Shown piece by piece: positions 1 through 7,972 of a stretch of DNA of 36,383 nt. The notes under the pieces were generated by a model. It ran no database searches. It saw only the letters and a list, made by a program, of their open reading frames with translations, and had not been told where the DNA came from. The DNA is from Bradyrhizobium huanghuaihaiense (GTDB lineage Bacteria; Pseudomonadota; Alphaproteobacteria; Rhizobiales; Xanthobacteraceae), in contig NZ_VLLA01000045.1 in NCBI RefSeq assembly GCF_007830635.1, forward strand, positions 1-36,383. Reading direction: 5' to 3'. The first letter of the stretch is position 1. Every line of letters starts with the position of its first letter. Position numbers and translations under genes: made by a program.

Positions 1-86
1 CCTGGCTGAGATATCTCTTGTGCCTGTTCCTGGCCCAGCTATGGCGCACGCTCGCCCGGCCAGCCTCGATCAATCCGGCTTCTTAA
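1..86 (+). CDS. IS5-family transposase, C-terminal fragment cut by window edge
   Basis: The reading frame from base 3 encodes the last 27 residues of a transposase and stops with TAA at 84-86. It is identical to the end of the transposase at the right edge of the window, where the catalytic region is visible. Only the tail is seen here, so nothing can be said about whether this copy is intact. Base identity with the right copy continues for 9 bases past the stop and then breaks off at base 95. Confidence 0.85.
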   Translation, partial: WLRYLLCLFLAQLWRTLARPASINPAS

Positions 87-95
87 CGGACGACG
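1..95. repeat. Left arm of 95-bp inverted repeat (IS 3' end)
   Basis: Bases 1-95 are the exact reverse complement of 36031-36125, with no mismatch. The match ends abruptly at base 95, which probably marks the IS terminus or lies within a base or two of it. The two IS copies are in opposite orientation and bracket the whole window. Confidence 0.9.
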
Positions 96-144
96 AACTA
101 AAGCGGCCCGCGCAATTTGAGGCGTTCGCTTTGGCTCGCCCGGG

Positions 145-2382
145 TCAGGCGCCCTCGCCGCCCTGCGCGGCTGCGGCACAATAGTCGCGCCAGAACCGGC
201 GGTAAGCCGCTTCAACCTCGCGCGTAAAGATCTCGACATTGCCGGCGGACGACGCCGCGATTCGAGCCGGCAAACTCGCGCGCAGCTTCGCCAAAGCAGC
301 GGGCTGCGCCGCGAATTTGCACGCGATCGCGGCATAACCCTCGTCGTCCTCGGCGACCCAGTCATTGAGACCGACGGCGGCCACGATGGAGCCGCCGGCG
401 CGGGACGAGGCGCCGTGGCCGAGCTTGGCGACGACAGGAACGCCCGCATAGAGAGATTCCCAGGTGCTGACGCCACCGTTTTGCGGGAACGTATCGAGGG
501 AGATGTCGACCTTCGCAAAGGTCTGCAGATGTTCCTGGCGCGGGGTCGAGCCCAGGCAGATGACGTTGTCCTCCGCAATGCCCTGCGCCACGAAACGTGC
601 AAGGAGGCCATCGCGCACCAGGGCATCGTCAAGCAGGGTATGCTTGATCATGATCTTCGATCCCGCCACCTCGCGCATCAGCTTCGACCAGACGCAGATG
701 GCCTCGTCCGAGATCTTGTTGATGCGGTTGAACACGCCGAAGGTCACATGGCCGTTGCGGAGCATCGGAAGCTCCGAAGGCGGCACATCCAGGATGGGAT
801 CGACCGTGATCAGGCACGGCAGGTCATGGACTTTCTCGGCCAGCAGATGCCGCGCCGATTGCGGAATGAAGACGGGATCCGCGAGCACATAGTCCATGGT
901 CCGAAGGCCCGTGCCGGTCGCGTGCCCGAAGCCCGTGACCTGGATGGGGGCCGGCTTCCGTGCGAAAACGGGAAGCCTGTTGCCGGTCGAGTGCCCGGAC
1001 ACGTCGATCAGGATATCGACCTTGTCGGCCTCGATGCGATCGGCCAGCTCGTCGTCCGAAAGCTGCCAGGCGTCGACCCAGACGTCCGCCAACGCCATGA
1101 ATTTGGCGGTCATCTCGTCGCGCGACGGCGAGCACGAATAACAGATGATCTCGAACTTGGCGTGGTCATGACGGCTCAGCACCGGAAGCAGCGCGAACGC
1201 CGCCGAATGGTACCAGAACTCGGCAGCGACATAGCCGATCACGATCTGCCTGTCGGGATCGAGCTGCCGGGATGACAGCTGCCTTTGCGGCACTCTGGCG
1301 GCGACCGTCTCGCCCCAATATTTTCGCGCGGCCTGCTGGACCGCGAAATCGGCATCGGGGAGAAAGTCGAGAAAGTAGATCTTCCGCGCGATCAAGTCCG
1401 GATCCGGAGCAATGGTCAGCGCGGCGTCGAGATGCTCGATCGCGGCGGCGATCTCTCCCTGATTTGCAAAACAGGCGCTCAGCAGCGCGAGCGCGATGGC
1501 CGACCGCGGATTTTCCTCCAGCAACGTCTTGCAGGCCAGGATCGCCTGCGCCGTATTCCCCGTGCTCAGCGCGATCTCCGCCTTCCCCCGCAAGGCCATC
1601 TCGAGCTTCGGCGCAAGTGCAAGTGCGGCATCGAAATCCATTGCGGCCTGTTCAGGCCGCGACCGCGCAAGATTGAGCCGTCCGCGGTGCGCCAGGACCT
1701 TCGGCGAACCGGGCCTGATCGCGAGCGCCGCTGCGAGCGCGGCTTCCGCCTCGTCGTAGTGCTTGAGCTCGATGCTGACCACGCCTTTGCCGACGAGCGC
1801 TTCGGCGTGACGGGGCTGGAACAACAGCGCGCGTTCGAAACTTTGCCTCGCGCGGTCGAACTGGCCCAGCGCCAGCTCGGCGAGGCCTCGATTGCAGAAC
1901 GCATCGGCATAGTCAGGTTTCAGCCTGATCGCGCGATCGTACATCTCGATGGCCTGTCCGGGCTGGTTCATGTGAAGCAAGGTATTGCCGAGCCCGGTCA
2001 GGGCCGGCGCAAAAGTCGGCTTCAGCGTGATCGCCTTCTCCTGACAGGCGCGTGCGGCCTCGAATTTCTGCAGGACGAAGTACACGGTTGCGAGATTGTT
2101 ATGCGCTTCATGCGAACGCGGATCGATCGCGATCGCGCGTTCGAGCAGCTGTTGCGCCTCCTCCAGGCGCCCGCCCTGTTGCACGCACAGGCCGAGCAAA
2201 TGCGTGGCGTCGAAATGGTCCGGAACGGCTTGCAGGATCTGGCGGCAGAGCGCATCGGTCTCGGCATATCGGCCCTGGCCGTAGGCGCTCGCCGCGGCAG
2301 AGATGATGGCGTCCGCCTGCTTCTTCAATTTCTTCTGCAATCGCGCATTCTGGAATGCGCGCGCGCCGGCGCTGCTCTGCAA
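145..2382 (-). CDS. TPR-GT41 (SPINDLY/OGT-like) protein glycosyltransferase, copy 1
   Basis: A 745-aa protein. Residues about 25-335 are a run of TPR units (for example AIEMYDRAIRLKPDYADAF near 144-162). Residues about 375-740 resemble the GT41 catalytic domain that transfers a sugar from a UDP/NDP-sugar to Ser/Thr of proteins. Recognisable GT41 landmarks are VAAEFWYHS with H392 (counterpart of the OGT catalytic-site His), DILIDVSGHSTGNRL (456-470), APIQVTGFGHATGTG (478-492), FNRINKI with K556, H618, and DISLDTFPQNGG with D630. The start is TTG (2380-2382), with GGAGAG five bases upstream. No ATG is available near the N-terminus, and the same arrangement occurs in both paralogs. It is the promoter-distal member of the tandem array. 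There is no signal peptide, so it should be cytoplasmic. The substrate is unknown; flagellin or another surface protein is only a guess. Confidence 0.85.
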   Translation of the reverse strand: MQSSAGARAFQNARLQKKLKKQADAIISAAASAYGQGRYAETDALCRQILQAVPDHFDATHLLGLCVQQGGRLEEAQQLLERAIAIDPRSHEAHNNLATVYFVLQKFEAARACQEKAITLKPTFAPALTGLGNTLLHMNQPGQAIEMYDRAIRLKPDYADAFCNRGLAELALGQFDRARQSFERALLFQPRHAEALVGKGVVSIELKHYDEAEAALAAALAIRPGSPKVLAHRGRLNLARSRPEQAAMDFDAALALAPKLEMALRGKAEIALSTGNTAQAILACKTLLEENPRSAIALALLSACFANQGEIAAAIEHLDAALTIAPDPDLIARKIYFLDFLPDADFAVQQAARKYWGETVAARVPQRQLSSRQLDPDRQIVIGYVAAEFWYHSAAFALLPVLSRHDHAKFEIICYSCSPSRDEMTAKFMALADVWVDAWQLSDDELADRIEADKVDILIDVSGHSTGNRLPVFARKPAPIQVTGFGHATGTGLRTMDYVLADPVFIPQSARHLLAEKVHDLPCLITVDPILDVPPSELPMLRNGHVTFGVFNRINKISDEAICVWSKLMREVAGSKIMIKHTLLDDALVRDGLLARFVAQGIAEDNVICLGSTPRQEHLQTFAKVDISLDTFPQNGGVSTWESLYAGVPVVAKLGHGASSRAGGSIVAAVGLNDWVAEDDEGYAAIACKFAAQPAALAKLRASLPARIAASSAGNVEIFTREVEAAYRRFWRDYCAAAAQGGEGA

Positions 2383-2507
2383 GGTGTCTCTCCGGAGATG
2401 GCCCGCGGCGAGTCTAGCTGATTCGCATGCATGACCGGCCGGTCGGCGGGACCGGCAACGTCTCTAGAATGTCCCGGACCCAGGAACCGCAGGTGCGTCT
2501 GGCCCGC
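2383..2507 (-). promoter_or_regulatory. Duplicated leader of TPR-GT41 copy 1 with RBS
   Basis: This 125-bp gap holds the leader shared by all three paralogs: GGAGAG at 2388-2393, then further upstream a conserved stretch containing the complement of AGTCTAGCTGATTCGCA. A GC-rich inverted repeat (GCCGGTC / GACCGGC on the minus strand) follows the stop of copy 2. It has no T-run, so a terminator role is doubtful. Related sequence is found at 4752-4882 and 7124-7223. Confidence 0.6.
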
Positions 2508-4751
2508 CTACGCAGCGTCGCCGCTGTCCGAGGCGGCCGCACAATAGTCGCGCCAGAACTGGCGATAACCGGCCTCAAGCTCACGCGTGTAGATCTCGAC
2601 ATTGCCGGCGGGCGAAGCTGCAATCTGGGCCGGCAGATCCGCGCGCAACTTCGTCAGAGGCGCGGGCTGCGAAGCAAATTTCTTGGCGATCTCGATATAG
2701 CCGTCGTCATCCTCGGCGACCCAATCGCCGAGACCGACGGCGGCAACGATGGAGGCTCCGGCGCGCGAGGAGGCGCCGTTGCCGAGCTTGGCCACGACGG
2801 GAACACCCGTGTAGAGCGACTCCCAGGTGCTGATGCCGCCATTTTGCGGAAACGTATCGAGGGAAATATCGACCTGGCCGAAGGCCAGCAGGTGGTCGTT
2901 GCGCGAGGTGGTGCCGAGGCAGGTGATATTCTCCTCGGCGATGCCCTGCGCCACGAAGCGTGCGACGAGGCCGTCGCGCAGCAAGGGATCATCGAGCAAG
3001 CCATGCTTCAGGATGATCCTCGATCCCGGCAGCTCCCGCATCAGGCGCGACCACACGCTGATCGCGTGATCCGATATCTTGTAGATGCGGTTGAACACGC
3101 CGAAGGTGACGTAGCCGTTGCGGAGCATCGGCAGCTCGGACGGCTGAATATCGGAGACTGGCTCCATCGTGATCAGGCACGGCAGATCGTGGATCTTTTC
3201 GGCAAACAGATGCCGAACCGGTGGCGGAATGAAAATGGGGTCCGCGAGCACATAGTCCATGGTCTGCATGCCCGTGCCCGTCGCGTGTCCGAACCCGGTG
3301 GCCTGAATGGGAGCCGGTTTCCGCGCGAAGACCTGCAGTCTGTTACCGGTCGTGTGGCCTGAAACGTCGATCAGGATGTCGACATTGTCGGCCTCGATGC
3401 GATCGGCGAGTTCGTCGTCCGAAAGCTGCCAGGCGTCGACCCAGACGTCCGCCAGCTCCTTGAACCGGGCGGTATACTCGTCCGCTCCCGGCCAGGAATA
3501 GTAGCAGATGATCTTGAAGTTGGCGTGGTCATGGTGGCGCAGCACCGGCAGCAAGGTGAGGCCCGCCGAGTGTTGCCGGAATTCGGCAGCGACATAGCCG
3601 ACCACAATCTGCTTGTCCGGATCGAGCGGCCGCTTCGGCAGCTTCCGCCGCGGCAGCTTGGAGCCGATCAAGTCCCACCAATCTCGTCGGACCGCCTGCT
3701 GGAGCGCGAAATCGGCTTCGGCGCGGTAGTCCTGCAGGAAGATCTTTCCCCGGATCGCATCCCCATAGTCCGGGCGGATCGCCAGCGCACGATCGAGATA
3801 CTCGATCGCGGCATCCATCTCTCCCTGGTTCGAATAAGCGAAGCCCATCAGCGCCAACCCCATCTCGGAGCGCGGATTTTGCTCGATCAAGGCCGTTGCG
3901 GCCGCCATCGCCTGCGCGGTCTTTCCCATCACAAGGCACGCCTGTGCCTTGCCCCGGAGAGCCAGTTCGAGCTTGGGCGAAATCGCAAGCGCCGCCTCGA
4001 AATCCGCAAGCGCCCGCTCCAGGTGCTGCAACTCGTAACTGAGCCGCCCACGCTGGGCGAGGATCCTCGGCGCGCCCGGCTTGATCGCCAGCGCCATGGC
4101 AAGCTTGGCTGCCGCCTCCTCGTGGTGCCGCAGTTCCGTGCAGACCATGCTGCTGCCGACGATCGCCTCGGCGTGACGCGGCTGAAACAGCAGGGCGCGA
4201 TCGAAACTCTCCTTGGCGCGCATGATCTGTCCAAGCACGATCTCGACCATGCCGCGATTGCAGAACGCATCGGCATAGTCCGGCTTGATCTTGATTGCGC
4301 GCTCGTGCAGCTCGATCGCCTGTTGGTACTGCCCCAGATGCATCAGCGTATTGCCGAGGTTGGTCAGCGCCACCGCGAAATTCGGCTTCAGCGCGATGGC
4401 CTTCTCCTGGCACCGGCGTGCCTCCTCTAAATTGCCGAGGTCGAAATGCACGGTTGCGAGGTTGTTGTGGGCATCGTGCAGACGCGGATCGAGTGCAATC
4501 ACGCCCTCGAGCAGCTCCTTCGCCTCTTCCAGGCGCCGGCCGTCATGCGCGCACATGCCGAGCAGGTGCATGGCGTCGACATGATCCGGAAGCGCCTTCA
4601 GGATCTCACGGCAGAGCGCCTCGGTCTCGGCAGATTTGCCCTGGCCATAGGCGCTCGCCGCGGCGGAGAGCACGGCGTCCACCTGCTTCTTCAATTTCTT
4701 CTGCAATCGCGCGTTCTGGAATGCGCGCGCGCCGGCGCCGCTGCTCTGCAA
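2508..4751 (-). CDS. TPR-GT41 (SPINDLY/OGT-like) protein glycosyltransferase, copy 2
   Basis: A 747-aa paralog of the flanking genes, with the same layout of TPR repeats in the N-terminal half and a GT41 domain in the C-terminal half. It keeps the family landmarks: VAAEFRQHS with the putative active-site His, VDILIDVSGHTTGNRL, PAPIQATGFGHATGTG, GVFNRIYKIS with the nucleotide-sugar-site Lys, and DISLDTFPQNGGISTWESL. The start is TTG at 4749-4751, with GGAGAG at 4757-4762. The N-terminal motif GARAFQNARLQKKLKKQ is almost identical to that of copies 1 and 3, while the middle of the TPR region has diverged. This suggests different protein partners with a conserved catalytic end, though that reading is inference. 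It lies 131 bp downstream of copy 3 on the same strand and may share its transcript. Confidence 0.85.
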   Translation of the reverse strand: MQSSGAGARAFQNARLQKKLKKQVDAVLSAAASAYGQGKSAETEALCREILKALPDHVDAMHLLGMCAHDGRRLEEAKELLEGVIALDPRLHDAHNNLATVHFDLGNLEEARRCQEKAIALKPNFAVALTNLGNTLMHLGQYQQAIELHERAIKIKPDYADAFCNRGMVEIVLGQIMRAKESFDRALLFQPRHAEAIVGSSMVCTELRHHEEAAAKLAMALAIKPGAPRILAQRGRLSYELQHLERALADFEAALAISPKLELALRGKAQACLVMGKTAQAMAAATALIEQNPRSEMGLALMGFAYSNQGEMDAAIEYLDRALAIRPDYGDAIRGKIFLQDYRAEADFALQQAVRRDWWDLIGSKLPRRKLPKRPLDPDKQIVVGYVAAEFRQHSAGLTLLPVLRHHDHANFKIICYYSWPGADEYTARFKELADVWVDAWQLSDDELADRIEADNVDILIDVSGHTTGNRLQVFARKPAPIQATGFGHATGTGMQTMDYVLADPIFIPPPVRHLFAEKIHDLPCLITMEPVSDIQPSELPMLRNGYVTFGVFNRIYKISDHAISVWSRLMRELPGSRIILKHGLLDDPLLRDGLVARFVAQGIAEENITCLGTTSRNDHLLAFGQVDISLDTFPQNGGISTWESLYTGVPVVAKLGNGASSRAGASIVAAVGLGDWVAEDDDGYIEIAKKFASQPAPLTKLRADLPAQIAASPAGNVEIYTRELEAGYRQFWRDYCAAASDSGDAA

Positions 4752-4882
4752 GGTTGCTCTCCGGAGGATGGCCCGATGAGAGTCTAGCTGATTCGCAGGC
4801 CTGGCCAGCCGGCCGGCTCGACCGGCAGCGCCCCCGGGATTTCCCGGTGTTCGCGTCTGGTTATACGGCGCAGCCGGTCTGC
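4752..4882 (-). promoter_or_regulatory. Duplicated leader of TPR-GT41 copy 2 with RBS
   Basis: This is the counterpart of the leader in front of copy 1. It has the same Shine-Dalgarno GGAGAG five bases from a TTG start and the same AGTCTAGCTGATTCGCA block on the plus strand. It also has a GC-rich GCCGG/CCGGC inverted repeat downstream of the stop codon of copy 3. No promoter could be assigned. Confidence 0.55.
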
Positions 4883-7123
4883 CTACGCAACCTCACCGCT
4901 CCCCGAGGCAGACGCACAATAGTCGCGCCAGAACTGGCGATACCCCGCCTCGACCCTGCGCGTGTAGATCTCGACATTGCCGGCGGGAGAATTTGCGATC
5001 TGGGCCGGCAATTCCGCGCGCAGCTTGGCCAGATGCGCTGGCTGGCCGGCATATTTGATCGCGATCGCGGCATAGCCCTCGTCGTCCTCGGCGACCCAGT
5101 CGTCGAGACCGATGGCCGCCACGATCGACCCGCCGGCCCGCGCTGAGGAGCCGCTGCCGAGCTTGGCGACAACAGGCACGCCCGCATAGAGGGATTCCCA
5201 GGTGCTGATGCCGCCGTTTTGCGGGAAGGTATCGAGCGAAATGTCGACCTCGGCAAAGGCGCGCAAATGCACGTTGCGCGTCGTCGAGCCCATGCAGATG
5301 ATGTTCTCTTCGGCAATGCCCTGTGCCACGAACCGCGCGATCAGGCCGTCGCGCAGCAAGGGATCGTCGAGCAGCCCGTTCTTGATGACGATCTTCGATC
5401 CCTTCACCTCGCGCATCACCTTCGACCACACCCGGATCGCCTCGTCCGAGATCTTCAGGATGCGGTTGAACACACCGAAGGTCACATAGCCGTTACGGAG
5501 CATGGGAGGCTCCGAAGGCGGCACGTCCAGGATGGGATCGATCGTGATCAGGCACGGCAGGTCATAGACCTTTTCGGCCAGCAGATGGCGCGCCGATTGC
5601 GGAATGAAGACCGGATCCGCGAGCACATAGTCCATGGTCTGCAAGCCCGTACCGGTGGCGTGTCCGAAACCCGTGACCTGGATGGGGGCCGGCTTGCGCG
5701 AGAACACGTGGAGCCTGCTGCCGGTCGTATGCCCGGACACGTCGATCAGGATATCGATCCCGTCCGCCTGGATCCGGTCGGCCAATTCGTCGTCCGACAG
5801 CTGCGCGACATCGACCCAGACGTCTGCGAAAGGCTTGAATCTCTCGGTCATCCCGTCCTGCAACGGCCAGCAGGAATAGCAGACGATCTTGAACTCGGCG
5901 TGATCGTGATGGCGCAGCACCGGCAACAGGGAGTACGCCGCCGAATGCTGCCTGAATTCGGATGCGACATATCCGATCACGATCTGTCTGTCCGGGTCGA
6001 GATCGCGCGGCGACAGCGTCCTTTGCGGAAGCTTGGCGCCGATCTGATCCCACCAATATTTTCGCGCCGCCTGCTGGACCACGAAATCGGCCTCCGGCAG
6101 GTAATCCAGCACGAAAATCTTGTATCCGATGGCCTCGGGAAAGTCCGGCGCGATCGCCAGGGCCGCATCGAGATATTCGAGCGCCGTCGGGACGTCTCCC
6201 TGGTTCGCATAGCAAGAGGCCAGGAGCGACATGCCCGCCTCGGATTGCGGATTGACCTCGAGCAGGGTCTTGACGCGCGCCATCGCCCCGGCCGTGTTCC
6301 TCACGAAAAGGTCGACTTGCGCTCTCCAGCACAGCGCGAGCTCGTTCCGCGGCGATTGCGCCAGCGCGGCGTCGAAATCCGCGGCCGCTTGCTCCAGCCG
6401 GTACAGGGTCATATGGAGCCGTCCGCGCTGCACCAGAATTCTCGGCGACCCCGGCTTGAGCGCGAGCGCAGCGTCGAAGGCGGCTTCCGCCGCCTCGAAG
6501 TGCCTGAGCTCGAGGCTCACCATGGCCTTGCCGGCGATCGCTTCCGCATGAGCCGGCTGAAGCGACAGGGCGCGATCGAAGTTCCTCCCGGCGCGCTCGA
6601 ACTGGCCGATCATCAGTTCCGCCATGCCGCGGTTGCAGAATGCGTTGGCATAGTCCGGCTTCAGCCTGATGGCGCGCTCGTGCAGTTCGATCGCCTCTTT
6701 GGCCTGACCGAGGTGCAGCATCGTATTGCCGAGGTTGGTCAGGGTGATCGGACAATTCGGCTTCAGCGCAATCGCCTTCTCCTGGCACGCGCGGGCGTCC
6801 TTGAATTTCTCGAGCGCGAAATACACAGCCCCGAGATTGCTGTGCGCATCGGGCGAACGCGGATCGAGCATGGTCGCACGCTCGAGCAGGAATTGCGCGT
6901 CCTCAAGCCACCCGCCGTCGAACGCGCGCAGGCCGAGCAGGTGCGTGGCGTGGAAATGATCCGGAACCTCCTTCAGGATCTCGCGGCAGAGTGTCTCGGC
7001 CTCGTCAAGCCTGCCCTGCCCCAGCGCCTCGATGGCGAAGGACATGACGGCGTCCGCCTGCTTCCTCAACTTCTTCTGCAATCGCGCGTTCTGGTAGGCG
7101 CGCGCGCCGAGACTGCTCTGCAA
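4883..7123 (-). CDS. TPR-GT41 (SPINDLY/OGT-like) protein glycosyltransferase, copy 3 (promoter-proximal)
   Basis: A 746-aa paralog and the first of the three in transcription order. TPR units fill about residues 25-340; the GT41-like domain runs from about 375 to 740. Landmarks are VASEFRQHSAAY, VDILIDVSGHTTGSRL, APIQVTGFGHATGTG, FGVFNRILKIS and DISLDTFPQNGGISTWESL. The start is TTG at 7121-7123, with GGAGAG at 7129-7134. The leader 7124-7140 is near-identical to those of copies 1 and 2. The gene sits 100 bp downstream of the aapP stop on the same strand, so read-through from the amino-acid transporter operon is possible, but the two functions are not obviously linked. Confidence 0.85.
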   Translation of the reverse strand: MQSSLGARAYQNARLQKKLRKQADAVMSFAIEALGQGRLDEAETLCREILKEVPDHFHATHLLGLRAFDGGWLEDAQFLLERATMLDPRSPDAHSNLGAVYFALEKFKDARACQEKAIALKPNCPITLTNLGNTMLHLGQAKEAIELHERAIRLKPDYANAFCNRGMAELMIGQFERAGRNFDRALSLQPAHAEAIAGKAMVSLELRHFEAAEAAFDAALALKPGSPRILVQRGRLHMTLYRLEQAAADFDAALAQSPRNELALCWRAQVDLFVRNTAGAMARVKTLLEVNPQSEAGMSLLASCYANQGDVPTALEYLDAALAIAPDFPEAIGYKIFVLDYLPEADFVVQQAARKYWWDQIGAKLPQRTLSPRDLDPDRQIVIGYVASEFRQHSAAYSLLPVLRHHDHAEFKIVCYSCWPLQDGMTERFKPFADVWVDVAQLSDDELADRIQADGIDILIDVSGHTTGSRLHVFSRKPAPIQVTGFGHATGTGLQTMDYVLADPVFIPQSARHLLAEKVYDLPCLITIDPILDVPPSEPPMLRNGYVTFGVFNRILKISDEAIRVWSKVMREVKGSKIVIKNGLLDDPLLRDGLIARFVAQGIAEENIICMGSTTRNVHLRAFAEVDISLDTFPQNGGISTWESLYAGVPVVAKLGSGSSARAGGSIVAAIGLDDWVAEDDEGYAAIAIKYAGQPAHLAKLRAELPAQIANSPAGNVEIYTRRVEAGYRQFWRDYCASASGSGEVA

Positions 7124-7223
7124 GGTTTCTCTCCGGAGGATGGTCCGAAAAGAGCCAAGCCGATTCGCATGGTGCCAAGCTTGCGTGCCGGTCAGGCCGG
7201 CGCGGCCGCCGGACTGCAGCCGC

Positions 7224-7961
7224 TCACCGCAGAATCTGGCTCAGGAACAGCTTTGTGCGGGCGTGCTGGGGACTGGCGAAGAACTCGTTCGGTGTGTTGG
7301 CCTCGATGATCTGGCCGGCGTCCATGAACACGACGCGGTTGGCGACCTCGCGGGCAAACCCCATCTCGTGGGTGACGACCAGCATGGTCATGCCCTCCTC
7401 GGCGAGGTCGACCATGGTGTCGAGCACCTCCTTGACCATCTCGGGGTCGAGCGCTGAGGTCGGCTCGTCGAACAGCATCACCTTGGGGTTCATGGTCAGG
7501 GCGCGGGCGATGGCGACGCGCTGCTGCTGGCCGCCGGACATCTGGCCCGGAAACTTGTTGGCCTGGTGCGGGATCTTGACCCGCTCCAGGAATTTCATCG
7601 CGGTCTCCTCGGCGTCCTTCTTGGGGATGTTGCGCACCCAGATCGGCGCCAGCGTGCAGTTGTCGAGCACTGTGAGATGCGGGAACAGATTAAAGCTCTG
7701 GAACACCATGCCGACCTCGCGGCGCACGGCGTCGATGTGCTTGAGGTTGGGCCCGAGCTCGATGCCGTCGACGACGATCTCGCCCTCCTGGAATTCCTCC
7801 AGCGCATTGATGCAGCGAATAAGCGTCGACTTGCCGGAGCCCGAGGGCCCGCAGATGACGATGCGCTCGCCCTTCTTGACCTCGAGGTCGATGTCGCGCA
7901 GGACGTGGAATTCACCGTACCATTTGTTCAGGCCGGAAATCTTGACGATGGGGTCGGACAT
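7224..7961 (-). CDS. aapP: General L-amino-acid ABC transporter, ATP-binding protein
   Basis: A 245-aa polar-amino-acid ABC ATPase. It shows Walker A GPSGSGKS (38-45), a Q-loop at VFQSFNLFPH, the signature MSGGQQQR (141-148; Met replaces the usual Leu), Walker B VMLFDEP (161-167) and the switch His in VVTHEMGF. The ATG at 7959-7961 gives the usual family length and begins 12 bp after the permease stop. It energises uptake with AapQ and AapM at the inner membrane. It is the last gene of the aapJQMP operon. Gene symbols follow the rhizobial Aap system; the close homolog Bzt is equally compatible. Confidence 0.93.
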   Translation of the reverse strand: MSDPIVKISGLNKWYGEFHVLRDIDLEVKKGERIVICGPSGSGKSTLIRCINALEEFQEGEIVVDGIELGPNLKHIDAVRREVGMVFQSFNLFPHLTVLDNCTLAPIWVRNIPKKDAEETAMKFLERVKIPHQANKFPGQMSGGQQQRVAIARALTMNPKVMLFDEPTSALDPEMVKEVLDTMVDLAEEGMTMLVVTHEMGFAREVANRVVFMDAGQIIEANTPNEFFASPQHARTKLFLSQILR

Positions 7962-7972
7962 GATGGCCTCGA

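Larger units (their letters stand above)
145..7140 (-). repeat. Tandem triplication of a ~2.37-kb TPR-GT41 cassette
   Basis: The start codons lie at 2382, 4751 and 7123, giving periods of 2369 and 2372 bp, with matching leaders, matching N-termini and matching C-terminal domains. Copies are diverged at many positions, so this is an old duplication and not an assembly artefact. Copy number outside the window is not an issue on the right, where aapP follows. On the left the array stops 50-60 bp from the IS end. Confidence 0.85.

Noticed and set aside
5219..7309. Plus-strand open frame of 696 codons opposite TPR-GT41 copy 3
   Set aside because: Similar shadows occur opposite copies 1 and 2 because those genes are paralogs; no domain or start context supports it.
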